Shown piece by piece: positions 1 through 10,999 of a stretch of 64,000 nt of DNA. Origin of the DNA: Massospora cicadina (lineage: Eukaryota; Entomophthoromycota; Entomophthoromycetes; Entomophthorales; Entomophthoraceae); the NCBI GenBank assembly GCA_022478985.1, contig JAKSZP010009197.1, forward strand, positions 186,001 to 250,000, given 5' to 3'. The position numbers and the translations under genes were made by a program. The notes beneath the pieces are model-generated. The model saw nothing but the letters and a program-made list of their open reading frames with translations, did no database searches and was not told the origin of the DNA. The stretch's first letter is position 1. Every line of letters starts with the position of its first letter.

Positions 1-1464
1 GCTTCTGATATTTGACTCAATTTCTAGGTAATAATAGCATCTTCAGCTTTTTAGTGGTGCTAGGTTTTGACTTAAATGGTACAATGGATATGATATCCAT
101 CTTGCGGATCTCTCCCTTGCAGAGTTCATAATCATAAAATCCAGTGCTAAAGATGTGCTTAAACTTGCTAAAAGCTTGTCCAGTTTCATTTATTGTTTGG
201 GGGTCACATCCTTAAAACCCAATATGTTAAAGTCCCCTACAGAATGCACTGACTCAACATCATTACAACTGTTTAGTCGGAAAAAGTGCAATGATATGTC
301 TTTTCTTGACTATTTTTTTAGTACTAGATGGTTCTTTTCTTGACTATTATTGGCTGATTCTAATATTTTCTAACTTGACTGTTAACCCTTTTCAAGTAGT
401 TGGTAAAAAAAGTTATGTTAAAATTCTTGGTTCTTGTTTGCATATTCTATTAAAACTATAAACTTCCAAGATAGTATCCAGTGGAAGCTTCACGCTGATC
501 AATTGGGTCACCAAGCGTTGATCCCTTAGTCTGATCCCCATGGTTTCAATATCTCTCAGTGAAAGCCCTTCTTCCACGCTGACCGTAGAGGTTAGTTGCT
601 TCACACCCTTCACTGTAAGAGTGTAGTGAATGTGGTACATTGATTGATCCATCTCCACTAAACATGAACATTTTTAAGTTGTTTGATGACCTCATCCTTA
701 AACACCAAAGCAGTTGATAACTCAGAATACCCATGGTTCTGGTTGTAACGTTGATCTTGGCTCTATACTCAAGGAGAAACTACATCCTAATTAGGAAGTC
801 ATAGTGATCATTACTAAAAACACTTCTTGCGCCATTAGAACTATGAATCTAAAACGTAAGAGCAATGCTGAGTAGGCTCCTAAAGAATAGTAACATTAAA
901 TTTTTCAGTTCAGTACATGATGTTATAGTCGATGTTAAGCATAAACTAAGGCCTCTTCATATCTTAGACATTATATTGACTGTAGCCCCAGTGTCCAGCA
1001 AAGCCAGGACGCGTACTTTCTTATCATTACTTCCACTTTTTTACATCTTCTGCTGAAAGGCTTCCAAGTGATCAGAACGACATTCCAGATCCTTCAAACT
1101 GTTTCATAGCCTCAGTGTATATTGTGATCTTGACAGTATCCTTGATATCCAGCTCTAAGATCTTGGTAGCCATTACCAGCTGCTCTCCTACTTCAATTAA
1201 GTTGATGATTCAGGTAGGCTGGTTTTTCTTGAGACATGCAGGCTTTTCACGACTATTTCCATCAACCTCTGTTGACTCTTAACCTAGCAGGCACAGCCAC
1301 CGTGCTAGGCGCCCCTAGCAAGTGGTACCCTGCGTTGATTAAATCCTCATCTAATATTTGTCTTCACCCTCAGTATACAAATCCACCCAATTCATGGCGT
1401 TGGTAGTATTCTCCTTGGGGTGTCCTTCTTTTTTGGCGGCGTCTAACATACAAGATCAGCAAAA
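1..1464 (-). mobile_element. Element F: decayed Gypsy internal region with protease
   Basis: Read on the minus strand, about 1047 to 965 encodes VRVLALLDTGATVNIMSK, a retropepsin-type aspartic protease core with an intact DTG triad, followed by an in-frame stop. The rest is decayed; the short open frame 413-658 (minus) has no clear family signature but lies where pol would continue after the protease. The orientation places the 5' LTR on the right, and an LTR of the same family as that of element E begins at about 1465, so F and E look like neighbours sharing one LTR. RT and integrase would lie left of the window. The protease call is from visible sequence; the boundaries are inferred. Confidence 0.55.
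299..348 (-). repeat. Micro-insertion 1 with 16-bp target duplication
   Basis: The 16-mer TCTTTTCTTGACTATT occurs at 299-314 and again at 333-348. Between the copies lie 18 bp, TTTTTAGTACTAGATGGT. Read on the minus strand this is a short tail ACCATCTAGTACT followed by A's. The same core occurs at 13040 and 43706, each time between its own, unrelated direct repeat. This is what target-primed reverse transcription of a very short poly(A) RNA end would leave. Confidence 0.7.
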
Positions 1465-3385
1465 GTGGTGTAAGAATATTCGATTTCTACTAATGCATAA
1501 GTTGCTTAACTGGTGATTACTTACATGATATGTAAACTACTAGGTGTATGACAACAACTAGCTCAGTAAAAGACTTAAAATTGAGTGACCTTGACATCAC
1601 TCTGGTAGAAACAGATGGATAAGTGATTTTAGCCTCACTTGGGGTATATCCTGAAAGATAGGTAATTTAAACCTCATTTGGGGTAAATGATACTTAGAAC
1701 AATAAACAGATTCTTGATACCTTCAATCAAAAGCAGACAAAATAAAACAAGTCAAATTCTTAGGTAAGGTTTAATTTTAAGAATAGGGATAATATATAGG
1801 GATAGATATTAGAAGACATGTGAAGTTTGATTTTGTTGATCAAATATCTTGGCACACATAGCTGACAAAATATGTTTGTTACAAGATCTAGAATAATCTT
1901 AGATGATTCTCATAGATAATAGCGTGATATAACGCTATTCTAATCAGCTATCACATTGGCCATTACAATTGATCAATTAATTATGATTATTTGCTCATTT
2001 CATGCTCCCACTTAATAAATACCCCGTTGTTATCAACAATCCCTGACTAAATTATTATCATAACTGACATTGTACTTTTCATTCTTTGTAAATTACAATT
2101 AATTATTTGATCAGTTATCACTGAACAACTAATTGTAATAAACAATCATCTCAATGCTTAAACTATAAGATGAATTTAAAATAAACCAATTAATAAATAT
2201 ATAAGAGCTTAATCTGTTTCAAGTTGGATAATGTGGCCATATAAAATAACCACACATCAACGCACTTGACCATATTATACAGTATGATTCAGTCACTAAA
2301 AAACTTTCAATATATGCATTATATGGCCAGTCTATCTGAAATGACCATCAACCTTTCCTGAGTATTGTCACAAACTTTTCAAAGAAGAATCATATATGGC
2401 TCTGCCATATCCCATGACATATAAAAACTTATTTAGTTAGCCATTCCTCAGTATTTTCAGAAACAGTCTCCTTGAGTGAGAAACAGTAATGGCTACTGTT
2501 TCAAACTATTCTTAGTAAATCTTTAATCTCTCTCCTATCTCTGAGTTAGATTTCAACTTTCTGTTAGATTCAGCTCTGGACACTTTAAATTAATGACACT
2601 CCTCAAACCTACTGAATCCATATTTCTAAGTTTGTACCAATCACTCCTCTCCAATTCAGATTTACTTCCATAGTTTTTTTGGATTGGAAAAGTTTTTTAA
2701 GCCAATTATCTTATCATCTTAACTGAATGGAAATTGAGAACATTTATGAACTTCCCTATTAAGATCTTCAGAGATAATTATGAAGGCCCTAGATAATTCA
2801 TACAATCTCAACAATCTTGATCATGTCCTCAATTGAGATACCCTAATATATGCTCTACGCTTCAATGGTCAAGTTGTTCATACTTGGCCATCAGACTCCC
2901 TTACTTTGCACAACTTCTAACACCCTTTTCTTTTTCATTTTATGAAGTTCGTAGTCATCAGCTCCAAGATGCAGTACTCTGTTTACACAGCTACCTTGCA
3001 TCAGGAAATTCTCATTGATACTTTCTTTAATGCCTATAATCAGAGGCATGATCCAACAATCATATGCACATATCCATTGTTCAATGCTGTCTTATATGTC
3101 AAGCGTACTTGATGAAGCTTGTCAACAAGAACATAAGTCAAAGCTTCCAGTGCCTGTGTCATATAGGGATTGTATAAATTATTTGCAATTGCCTTTTTCT
3201 TCACTGCTGCTTCACCCTTAATCTGGGGTATCCCGCTTAAAAAACAGACATTCTGTCTTTCCTGCCTTTAGTTACACTTTCTCAAAACTTTTCACATGTC
3301 CAGAGATCTTGGTTTTGTCTTAAATTAACTCTTGTGAGCCTTTGATCACAGATCAACTATAGCTGCTTAAACTTTACAATTGTTG
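1465..3385 (-). repeat. LTR of the E/F family (shared middle copy)
   Basis: About 1465-2260 aligns, with gaps and many substitutions, to 16679-17435: shared blocks include 'aacaatcatctcaa', 'gctatcacat' and 'ggatcatataaaat'-like runs in the same order. The right end is placed near 3385 because a pyrimidine tract at about 3390-3400 (minus strand GGAGGGGGAGG) looks like the polypurine tract next to the 3' LTR of E. The part 2261-3385 has no second copy in the window to confirm it and holds no recognisable gene; the short frames at 2833-3221 are not supported. The start is reasonably sure, the end is not. Confidence 0.5.
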
Positions 3386-3436
3386 TAAAACCTCCCCCTC
3401 CAGAGGTGTCAGAGGTAGGCTTGTGCTTGACAAAAT

Positions 3437-4262
3437 GAGGTCCTAAAATAATTTTATTTAAGTAAGGCAAGCTGACCAGGGGACAGACAATACCGAGCTC
3501 CAAGGAGCAAAACTTATAATAAGCTAGAATTCAACGAACAGAAAGTGATGAGCGTATCACTCAAACCAAATCAAAAAATAAAAATAAAAAGAATAAAGTA
3601 TAAAGTATTAATGAATCAAGCAGGTTGGATGCAGTAAACCGCTATTCATACATGGTGAAGTGAGTGAGGATTGGGAGGCTCATCTTCCTCCTCTGTATTG
3701 GACAGTGTACAGCAGAGCGCTGTGAGCATGGGCATGGGTGCATCTGCAAAATGGGAATTAAGGTAGCAGAGTGGCTTGGGCAGCTTAATTTAGCTATGAG
3801 GAGGGTTGTGATGTATTCAGATAGGGCTTTCTCAGCCTCAAGGCAAACTTTAGGCAGCATGGTAAAGGTGGCGATGTTGTTGCTGTAATGCAAGTCTTGG
3901 GCTAAATTTTGTGACCATTGCAAGTTTTTGTACTGCCTTGTGGGCAACTTGATGGAATAAGAGGTATTTTTGTGAACGTTATACATGGGGGGAAGGATAG
4001 GGGTGGGAATCCCCCTGGCCAAGACTGCAACTGATCTTGCTACAGCCTTTCTGAGGGGGTGAGAATAAGGGGAGGCAACAGCCTCTTTGATTAGTTGGTG
4101 GTTGCCTCAGAATTCATTGTTATCAGCCATAGAGCATATTGCCAAAGTGGAAATTGAGCTTCATAATCTGCGTTTAGGTACATTTTGAGGCTTGGGTCCT
4201 CAACTGAGTCAGGGACAGGACTTATAAATCGTTAACCTCCTCCAAAGAGGTCTTAAAATAAT
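3437..4262 (-). mobile_element. 0.8-kb retro-insertion with 16-bp target duplication
   Basis: Direct repeats GAGGTCCTAAAATAAT (3437-3452) and GAGGTCTTAAAATAAT (4247-4262), 15 of 16 identical, bracket about 794 bp. On the minus strand the insert carries an ORF starting at 4130, a long A/T-rich 3' region, and ends CTTACTTAAATAAA right at the duplication, so a poly(A) signal or tail abuts the target repeat. That is the layout of a reverse-transcribed mRNA or SINE/LINE-like copy rather than of an LTR or DNA transposon. There is no similarity to the surrounding Gypsy pol. Confidence 0.55.
3642..4130 (-). pseudogene. Retrocopied ORF, unknown product, one in-frame stop
   Basis: From the ATG at 4130 the minus strand reads MADNNEF, stop (TGA), GNHQLIKEAVASPYS and then stays open to the TAA at 3642, 163 codons in all. 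The single TGA could come from CGA by CpG decay. The protein is rich in Pro, Leu and Ser, with several Cys and His near its C-terminus (PCPCSQRSAVHCP), and has no transmembrane segment. I do not recognise the family. It sits entirely within the 3453-4246 retro-insertion, so it could be a processed copy of a host mRNA or the ORF of a non-LTR element. The antisense frame at 3664-3888 is a shadow. Confidence 0.4.
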
Positions 4263-4751
4263 AAAAGATAAAAAAAAAAAACCTATATATATATGAATAA
4301 TATAAAAAAATCCTGACATTATTTTTTATATTTTCTGTTTTCATTTAATTCCAATTTTTAAAAACTTATTATTTACTTGATTAATCAAATGACCATTGTT
4401 AACATTATTGATCATATATGCATCAGTTGCTGATTTCATAATAATTTCGAATGGTTTAGACTATAACGCATCTAGTTGTTATGGCAACTGAACTCATGTG
4501 TATTATAATAAAGTAACAAAACCAATGGGAAACTCTTTAAGGATAGGTCAAACTTTATCATTGTTATTTTAGCTTAACCCTTTATTAAATTGTTGTATCA
4601 TAAATTTGAGAGTTAAATTTACTATGATGTTTACTAGCTTGTACAGGTATTTCTCCATGCTCATCCCTGGTTTTAGCTCCTCCGCTAGAAAGTATTGGTG
4701 GTAACGCTGTTAGTCATCCATATAATAACTTGAACGGCGTTTTCCTGTTAC

Positions 4752-5532
4752 TGTCAAAATCCAGCAAGGAACTATGCTCGCTGGTGCTATGTGCCGCTGG
4801 ATTCCACAATGGAATATTTAAAATAAATAAATACTTCTTAAGAAACTAAGTTTTTACTTTTTGTTAAAGTTTTTTATGTTTTTTATTGTTTATGCGGGAC
4901 AAACCAAGAAAGGTCCTTTTCTTGATACTAGTATTTCTTATTTAAACTAGTTTAATTTTGAGACCATGGGTTTTTGAGGCTAAAGTATATAAAGCTGAGT
5001 CATCCAAATTAGGGAATATAGGCTTTTGGCCTATCAGATCAAAGATAAATTTTTTGAGGCAAAACTGACCCATGTGGTAATGATTTGATAAATTGTATCC
5101 AATCACCAGCAAGTAAAATCTTCTCACCTCAGAGGTGGTCAGACTCATGTGGTAATGATTGGTTAATTCGCACCCAATCATTGATGAGGTAAAATCTTCT
5201 CACCTTGGGAGGGTCTAGATCCAAGTGATAATGATTTGTTAATTTGCACCCAATCATCAACAGGTAAAATCTTCTCACCTCGAGGAGGTTCAGATCTATG
5301 CGATATTGAACACCTCAAATTCAGCTGAGAAGTTGGAGCAATCCTATTATTAGTTCTTACCTTATTATGCCAATTTTGGGTATAAATCATATTTTCCTGA
5401 TAGATAGGATTCCACTGAGAATCTGCCAAGGTCTTTTCGCCGTTGGTATTCATATCATTAATAACCACAATATTATTCAAAGATCAGACTCCAACATTCT
5501 TTTTCAAAAGTTGAGAAGGAGAATGTCTGACA
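4752..5532 (-). repeat. Element A 3' LTR
   Basis: Begins TGTCAAAATCCAGC and ends TGTCTGACA; matches 10294-10999 over its full length. It is 75 bp longer than its partner because it has three rather than two copies of a 75-bp internal repeat (5071-5296). Several differences from the partner LTR are CG versus TG (for example gtgCCGctgg here, gtgCTGctgg there). Confidence 0.9.
5071..5296. repeat. 75-bp tandem repeat inside LTR A, three copies
   Basis: Units start at about 5071, 5146 and 5222 and share 'gtaatgatt', 'caatca' and 'aaaatcttctcacct' in the same order. The other LTR has only two units (about 10615 and 10690). LTRs are identical at insertion, so one copy was gained or lost afterwards. 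Repeated U3 blocks are often enhancer-like; that role is inferred. Confidence 0.8.
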
Positions 5533-5611
5533 TTGCCCCCCTCAAGAATGTTGGGAGGAGTGTAGGATCATAGGAAATGGCCATGTACCCGGTTTATGGT
5601 AACTCCTGTGG

Positions 5612-7179
5612 CTAATGATTTGATGGAGTATTCATTGCATCTTTTGTAGCTGATGGAGAAAGGTCCCTCCCAAATAGAACCAAGCTTACTGCTTCTTGGA
5701 GTGATGAGGTTATGGTAGTATAACACCTTATCAGCCACTTGAAATGTAGGAAGGGGTTGTGGAGCTCATTGGCAGCCTGCCCTTCTTTAGTCACTGTTTT
5801 TGCTAAGTTGGTCATAGCTTCAGCTTGGAGTTAATAATTTGGTTAGCTAACCTTCGCATGGCTTTCTCAGGCTCCTCTCCTTTATAGAAGACATCCTTAG
5901 CCAGAAGAGCAGGTATGCCTGGTTCCCTGCCATACAAAACTCGGAAAGGGGACATTTTCAGAATCTGGTGATAACTAATCTGGTAGGCCATAAGGGCACT
6001 GGGTAAGAATTGATCCCAGTGAAGTGGATTGGAAGAGGCCATTTTGCGTAGGATGGAAACTAAGGTTCCATTGGCTCTTTCCACTGCCCCATTGGTAGAT
6101 GGATTGTATGGAGCTGAAAAAAGTTGTTGGGCTCCCATGGAGGTAGCTAGGAGTTTGACTACTCTGGAGGTAAAATTCTTGCCATTATCACAGAGTAGTA
6201 CTTGGGGGCAGCCATGCCGAGCAAAAATGTGTTGATGTATAAAAGTGGCAGTTGCCTTAGCTGTTTGGGCAGGAAGCGCCACAGCTTCAACCCACTTAGT
6301 GAAGTGGTCGATGGCTACTAAGATAAAACGGTTGCCACTGGTAGACTGTGGAAGGGGACCTACGACATCCAAACTAATAGTGTGAAAAGGTTGTTGTGGG
6401 GTAGTTGGTTGATACTGGTATCTAGTCTTGAAACCGGATTGTTTCTTGCACATAAGGCAGGCTTCCAAGACATCAACTATAGCTTCCATCATTCCATCCC
6501 AATAGTATCGATCCTTAAGCCACTCATAAGTTTTCTTTGCCCCTCCATGGCCTAAAATGGAGTGAGCTTTGAGGATGGCAGGTACGCGTTCTGAGGGCCA
6601 GAGGTAAGGCAGCCACTTCGCCCCCACCTGCTTATACAACTTCCCATTTTCCGCTTTGGTGTTGCGCGAGTGGCGGGCTAACATCTTCTGAACCAGATCA
6701 TCTTCATCCTCCCATTCATTGGGAGTCATTAATAGATCATGCAACCTCTCTGCCTCGCTATTATCCAAGTGGAGGACTGGCAGATGAGACAACCCATCCA
6801 CATTCATATGATGAGTTCTGGCACGATGTTCAATTTTCATATCATAAGGCTGGAGCTTTAGAGCCCAGCGAGCTAACCGCCCAGTAGGGTCCTTCATATT
6901 TTGTAACCACTTCAATGAAGCATGGTCAGTAACTACAGTAAAGGTGGTCCCATAGAGGAAAGGGCGATAGTGCTTTACAGCCAACAAAACAGCCAGGCAC
7001 TCCTTTTCTGTTACACTGTAGTTGCGTTCAGGCTTTGAAAGCATCTTACTGAAATAAGATACCAGATGATCAATACCATTTTCATCTAGTTGGCCTAAGA
7101 TGGCCCCAACGGCGTAGTCCGAGGCGTCCTTAAACAAGATAAAGGGTTTTTTGTAATCTGGATGCCGTAGGATAGGGCG
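5612..7179 (-). pseudogene. Element A RNase H and integrase
   Basis: The open frame 7137-5812 starts inside RNase H (FKDASDYAVGAILGQ; VVTDHASLKWL; then NVDGLSHLP at its end) and runs into integrase. The zinc-binding HHCC module is seen as HSILGHGG with CLMCKKQ. The catalytic core has D (SLDVVGPLP), D (LLCDNGKNF) and E (NGAVERANG), so the DDE triad is intact. A frameshift near 5813 moves the C-terminal part to the frame 5815-5612 (GRDLSPSATK region). It is continuous in frame with the RT except for one TGA at 7182-7180. No chromodomain is visible. Confidence 0.85.
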
Positions 7180-8337
7180 TCATTGTAGTAGCTGCTTCAG
7201 GGTCTCAAAAGCGGCTTTTTGTTCAGCGCCCCATTGGAAAGGGATATTCTTCTTCAGTAAGCGAACAAGGGGCTCACTGAGTTGTGAGAACTTAGGGATG
7301 AACTGATGGTAATACCCCATCATCCCTAGAAACACCTGTATATCCCGCAAATTCTTAGGGGGAGGCATATTTGCAATGGCTTCGACCTTGTTCTGTAGTG
7401 GTTGGATTCCTTTTTGAAAAATGGTGTGGCCAAGGAAATCCAATTTTCGCTGAAAGAAGGTGCACTTTGATGGTTTCAACTTGATATTTGACTTACGTAG
7501 CCTTCCAAACACCTCCTTCAAGTGATCCAGGTGGTCGTTGAAGGTTTTTGAGAACACAGTAATATTGTCAAGATAAACGATAACGCAGGTTAGCTTTAAG
7601 TCTTGCAAGATGTGATCCATCGCATGCTGGAAAGAGGCAGGTGCGTTGCACAACCCTTGGGGTAATCGCGTGGGTTGGAAAAGACCTTCACTGCATATCA
7701 AAGCGCATTTCTCCTGGTCCTGTGGAGAAAGGTCCATTTGCCAATAGCCACTGGCCAAGTCCATGGCTGAGAAGAAATTTGAGCTGGATAGTTGGGCCAG
7801 GGCATCATTGATGCGAGGGATAGGATAGCTATCCTTCTTTGTGAGGTTATTTAGCTTGCGGTAGTCCATGACTACCCGGTGACCTCCATCTTTCTTTTTA
7901 ATTAATAACAGTGGGGAAGACCAAGGGCTTTGAGAGGGAACTAGCAACCCCGCATCCAGTAACTGGGTGAGTTCCGTCCTCATATGCTGTTCCTCCACCT
8001 TTGACTTGCGATATGGTTTTGACCAAATGGGATGGGCATCACCCACATCAATGGAGTGGCACCAGCCCTTCATGTGGCCATAGTCGTGAGCTGACTTGGA
8101 GAATATGTCGCTATAGTCATCAAGGAGATTATGAACTTTCTCTAGCTCAGTTGGGGTTAACTCATTCGAGATATGGACGTTTGGTAAGGTACACACCAGG
8201 TTGTCCGTTGGCAGGCCCAAATCTGCCATTGAGCCGATGGAGTGGATCTGTTCAACATCCTCCACAGGGATTAAAAATCCTCGGCCAACCTCTTGGTGTT
8301 TCTGTATGATCATGTCCTTAGCGGTGAGATTTCCCAA
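7180..8337 (-). pseudogene. Element A reverse transcriptase
   Basis: An open frame of 385 residues covers a leader (DYSDIFSKS region) and the RT palm and fingers: KKKDGGHRVVMDYRKLN, then FSAMDLASGYWQM, then LPQGLCNAPASFQHAMD, then VIVYLDNITVFSK. The last motif is normally YxDD; here the second catalytic Asp is Asn, which should inactivate polymerisation. LGHTIFQKG and the thumb follow. The frame ends at a TGA and continues in the same frame into RNase H. The junction with the protease frame is a frameshift at about 8310-8337. Confidence 0.9.
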
Positions 8338-9116
8338 CAGTAGATAATAGGTTGCTGATAGGCGGGGTCTAGTAGCCCAGGTAATACACGAGGCTCCAAA
8401 GGACTAAGGCCCTCAACACTTATGAGGTGCAACAAACAGTGGCGTGGGATTTGGAGCGTGATTTTCGTGTCAACCACTAGTTGTTCACCCGGCTTAATCA
8501 CCACCTCATCTGCCACATAAAATGGAATACCATTGCTAGCCTCCACTGAATTGGGCAATTTCTTAGTGTTGTGCCCAGAGGTGACATAATGTAAAGGCAA
8601 AGCGGATAAAGGGTATTCAACCAGGCAGGTGTAGTCATTCTTGAGGAGTTCTTTGTTGGATAAGACTATTGGAACTTCGTAGTTCATTAAAGATAGGAAC
8701 CCTTGCTTCATGTTAATGATGCCTTCATACTCAATCATAAACTGAGTACCTATGAGCATATCATAGGAGTTATTATCTAAGGCCACAGAGGGGGCCAATA
8801 GGATAAGCTTCCCAACATGAATGGGAAGAGAGGAGTAAGAACCAAGGGCGCGGGTATTGTTTGGGCCCGCAGTTCCAAACTCCTTGGCATAATCCAGGTC
8901 AGGCATCAGTTTAATCTTTTTCATCAGCTGAGATGAGATTACATTCACTGGGGAACCTGTATCCAGGATAGCCATCACCTGGACTTTGTGAACAACTACT
9001 TCAACCTTGGTAAGTGTGCTTCCAAAGTTGGCTGACAGCGCTAAGACCTCCTTGAGATGAAAAGTGGAGGCTAATTTGCGTGCGGTCTCAGGGTGAGTCT
9101 CCAGAATAGACTGCAT
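8310..9116 (-). pseudogene. Element A protease
   Basis: A 268-residue open frame with VQVMAILDTGSPVNVISS about 50 residues in, the active site of a retropepsin-like aspartic protease, followed by the hydrophobic flap region (YDMLIGTQFMIEY). It lies between gag and RT as usual in Gypsy elements. The last residues run out of frame where the RT frame takes over. It is homologous to the protease of element D at 60429-60800. Confidence 0.8.
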
Positions 9117-9125
9117 GGTATGCCC

Positions 9126-10241
9126 TCACTGTAAAGGGCGAATTAAGTTTGATAGGAGCTGATCAGCGTCGCTGGCTGTGTCAATAGTTTCCATACAACC
9201 TATAACTTGGCGGAGGTAAGTATCCTTTGGTATGGTAGTTTCATCTACTCCTTCGGCGTTTAGGCAATCATGGACCTCCACTTCTGCGGGAGCTCCCAAT
9301 AAGTAGTACCCAACATCATTGTAACCCCCCTCAGAGTCAGCCTCAGGGGTATTTTCAACCATGAGCAATGTTGCAATTGAAGTGGGGGAGACAGCCACGA
9401 GAGGTGGGGTAATTAGCTTTGCTTTAACCGGCATCTTTACAACCCCAGTAGTTCTGGAGGATATACCCTTAGGGCGCGCACCTATTGACTGAGCTGAAGG
9501 GGGAACCACAGTAGGGATCTCCGCTTTGCATGAATGAGGGATGTCCTAAGTCGCACCAAAACAGCATGTTTGGCAGAGAGAATAGGCACAGGTGGCATCA
9601 CTTCCAACGGTTCAATAGGCCGCAGCTCACCTAAAGGAATATGGGCGACTTCTAACAAAGCCTCTTTTATATCACGTAAAGTTGTGAAGTGGTGTTTCAC
9701 TGATATGATATGCCTGGTGAGAGAGGGTTGTGAAGCTAACCCTGTTAATATGGCGGCGATAGCATCATCCAAGGTAAGCAGGTTAGACGTAGCCAGCCTT
9801 TGAGCAGTGAGATAGAACCGCTCAGCAAAACTAAAAAGGGTTTCACCCTCATACATGGAAAGGCGCATGAAAGCCTGTTTTTCCCTATATAAGCTCTGCT
9901 TGGATCTGAATTCAGCCAAGAGGGCCTTTTAACATCTGGCCAGGTGTGCTGAGGATCCAGGTGAGGAACAATCAACTCTTGGGCTTTGCGGCTTAAACAA
10001 GGAAGAATATACTGAACTTTATGTTTATCAGTGGCGCCATCCATCGCAGCTTCATAAACTTACAAAAAGGAAACAACGCTCCCTTCACCCAGGGTGTATC
10101 TATCCTTTATAGATACTTTGAACGGCCGTTGCTCTATCCTTTTGAGATGGGAGAAAGAGCTGGCTAGTTGCTTCTCAAGAGCAACTAATCATGATTAATT
10201 AAAGAAGAACCAGAAGAGCTGCTCACGTTTACAGCCTCCAT
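9126..10241 (-). pseudogene. Element A gag, frameshifted
   Basis: The likely start is the ATG at 10241 (MEAVNVSSSGSS). The reading then shifts frame and has a stop before MDGATDKHKVQYILPCL (10044), and continues in two further overlapping frames (9919-9482 with FAERFYLTAQRLA; 9509-9126). The capsid-like block of charged helices (LYREKQAFMRLSMYEGE) is typical of Gypsy gag. No clean CCHC zinc knuckle is visible. Multiple frameshifts mean no functional product. Confidence 0.65.
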
Positions 10242-10249
10242 GTTAGTAA

Positions 10250-10293
10250 CTACAGTTTAGTGCACAGGCGTGCCCCTGTAGTGAGCACCAAAT
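10250..10293 (-). other. Element A primer-binding site
   Basis: Directly inside the 5' LTR the minus strand reads ATT, then TGGTGCTCACTACAGGGGC. TGG is the usual start of a tRNA primer-binding site. Nearly the same 18-mer follows the LTRs at 16679 (TGGTTCTCACTACAGGGG) and 45679 (TGGCGCTCACTACAGGGG), so three families appear to use one primer tRNA. Confidence 0.75.
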
Positions 10294-10999
10294 TGTCAAA
10301 ATCCAGCAAGGAACTATGCTCGCTGGTGCTATGTGCTGCTGGATTCCACAATGGAATATTTAGAATAAATAAATACTTCTTAAGAAACTAAGTTTTTACT
10401 TTTTGTTAAAGTTTTTTATGTTTTTTATTGTTTATGTGGGACAAAACCAAGAAAGGTCCTTTTCTCGATACTAGTATTTCCTATTTAAACTAGTTCAAAT
10501 TTTGAGACCATGGGTTTTTGAGGCTAAAGTATATAAAGCTGAGTCATCCAAATTAGGGAATATAGGCGTTCAGCCTATCAGATCAAAGATAAATTTTTTG
10601 AGGAAAAACCAACCCATGCAGTAATGATTTGATAAATTGTATCCAATCACCAGCAAGTAAAATCTTCTCACCTCAGAGGTGGTCAGACTCATGTGGTAAT
10701 GATTGGTTAATTTGCACCCAATCATTGATGGGTAAAATCTTCTCACCTTGGGAGGGTTCAGATCCGTGCAATATTGAACACCTCAAATTCAGCTGAGAAG
10801 TTGGAGCAATCCTATTATTAGTTCTTACCTTATTACGCTAAGTTTGGGTATAAATCATATTTTCCTGATAGATAGGATTCCACCAAGAGTCTTCCAAGGT
10901 CTTTTTGCCGTTGGTATTCATATCATTAAAACAACAATATTATTCAAAGATCAGAATCCAACATTCTTTTCCAAAAGTTGAGAAGGAGAATGTCCAACA
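10294..10999 (-). repeat. Element A 5' LTR
   Basis: Partner of 4752-5532, beginning TGTCAAAATCCAGC and ending GTCCAACA, with two 75-bp repeat units instead of three. It ends against the integrase core of element E. Confidence 0.9.

Larger units (their letters stand above)
3386..4751 (-). mobile_element. Element E, 3' end: integrase C-terminal part and polypurine tract
   Basis: Reading the minus strand leftwards from 4751 gives VTGKTPFKLLYG followed by a stop and then LTALPPILSSGG. This is the conserved integrase region that in element A reads SPFRVLYGREPGIPALL. It continues the integrase whose upstream half lies at 11000-11340, on the other side of element A. A likely polypurine tract is at about 3390-3400. 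The segment is interrupted by a retro-inserted ORF (3453-4246). Stops and frameshifts show it is dead. Confidence 0.6.
4752..10999 (-). mobile_element. Element A: full-length Ty3/Gypsy retrotransposon
   Basis: Two LTRs (4752-5532 and 10294-10999), both TGTC...CA on the plus strand, enclose gag, protease, reverse transcriptase, RNase H and integrase in that order on the minus strand. The polypurine tract (minus GAGGGGGGCAA, about 5533-5543) and primer-binding site (minus TGGTGCTCACTACAGG, 10290 and leftwards) sit in the expected places. It is the best preserved element here but carries several frameshifts, an in-frame TGA after the RT and a YLDN catalytic motif. It is inserted in the integrase of element E. 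No matching 5-bp duplication flanks it; about 80 codons of E's integrase are missing at the junction. Confidence 0.9.
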
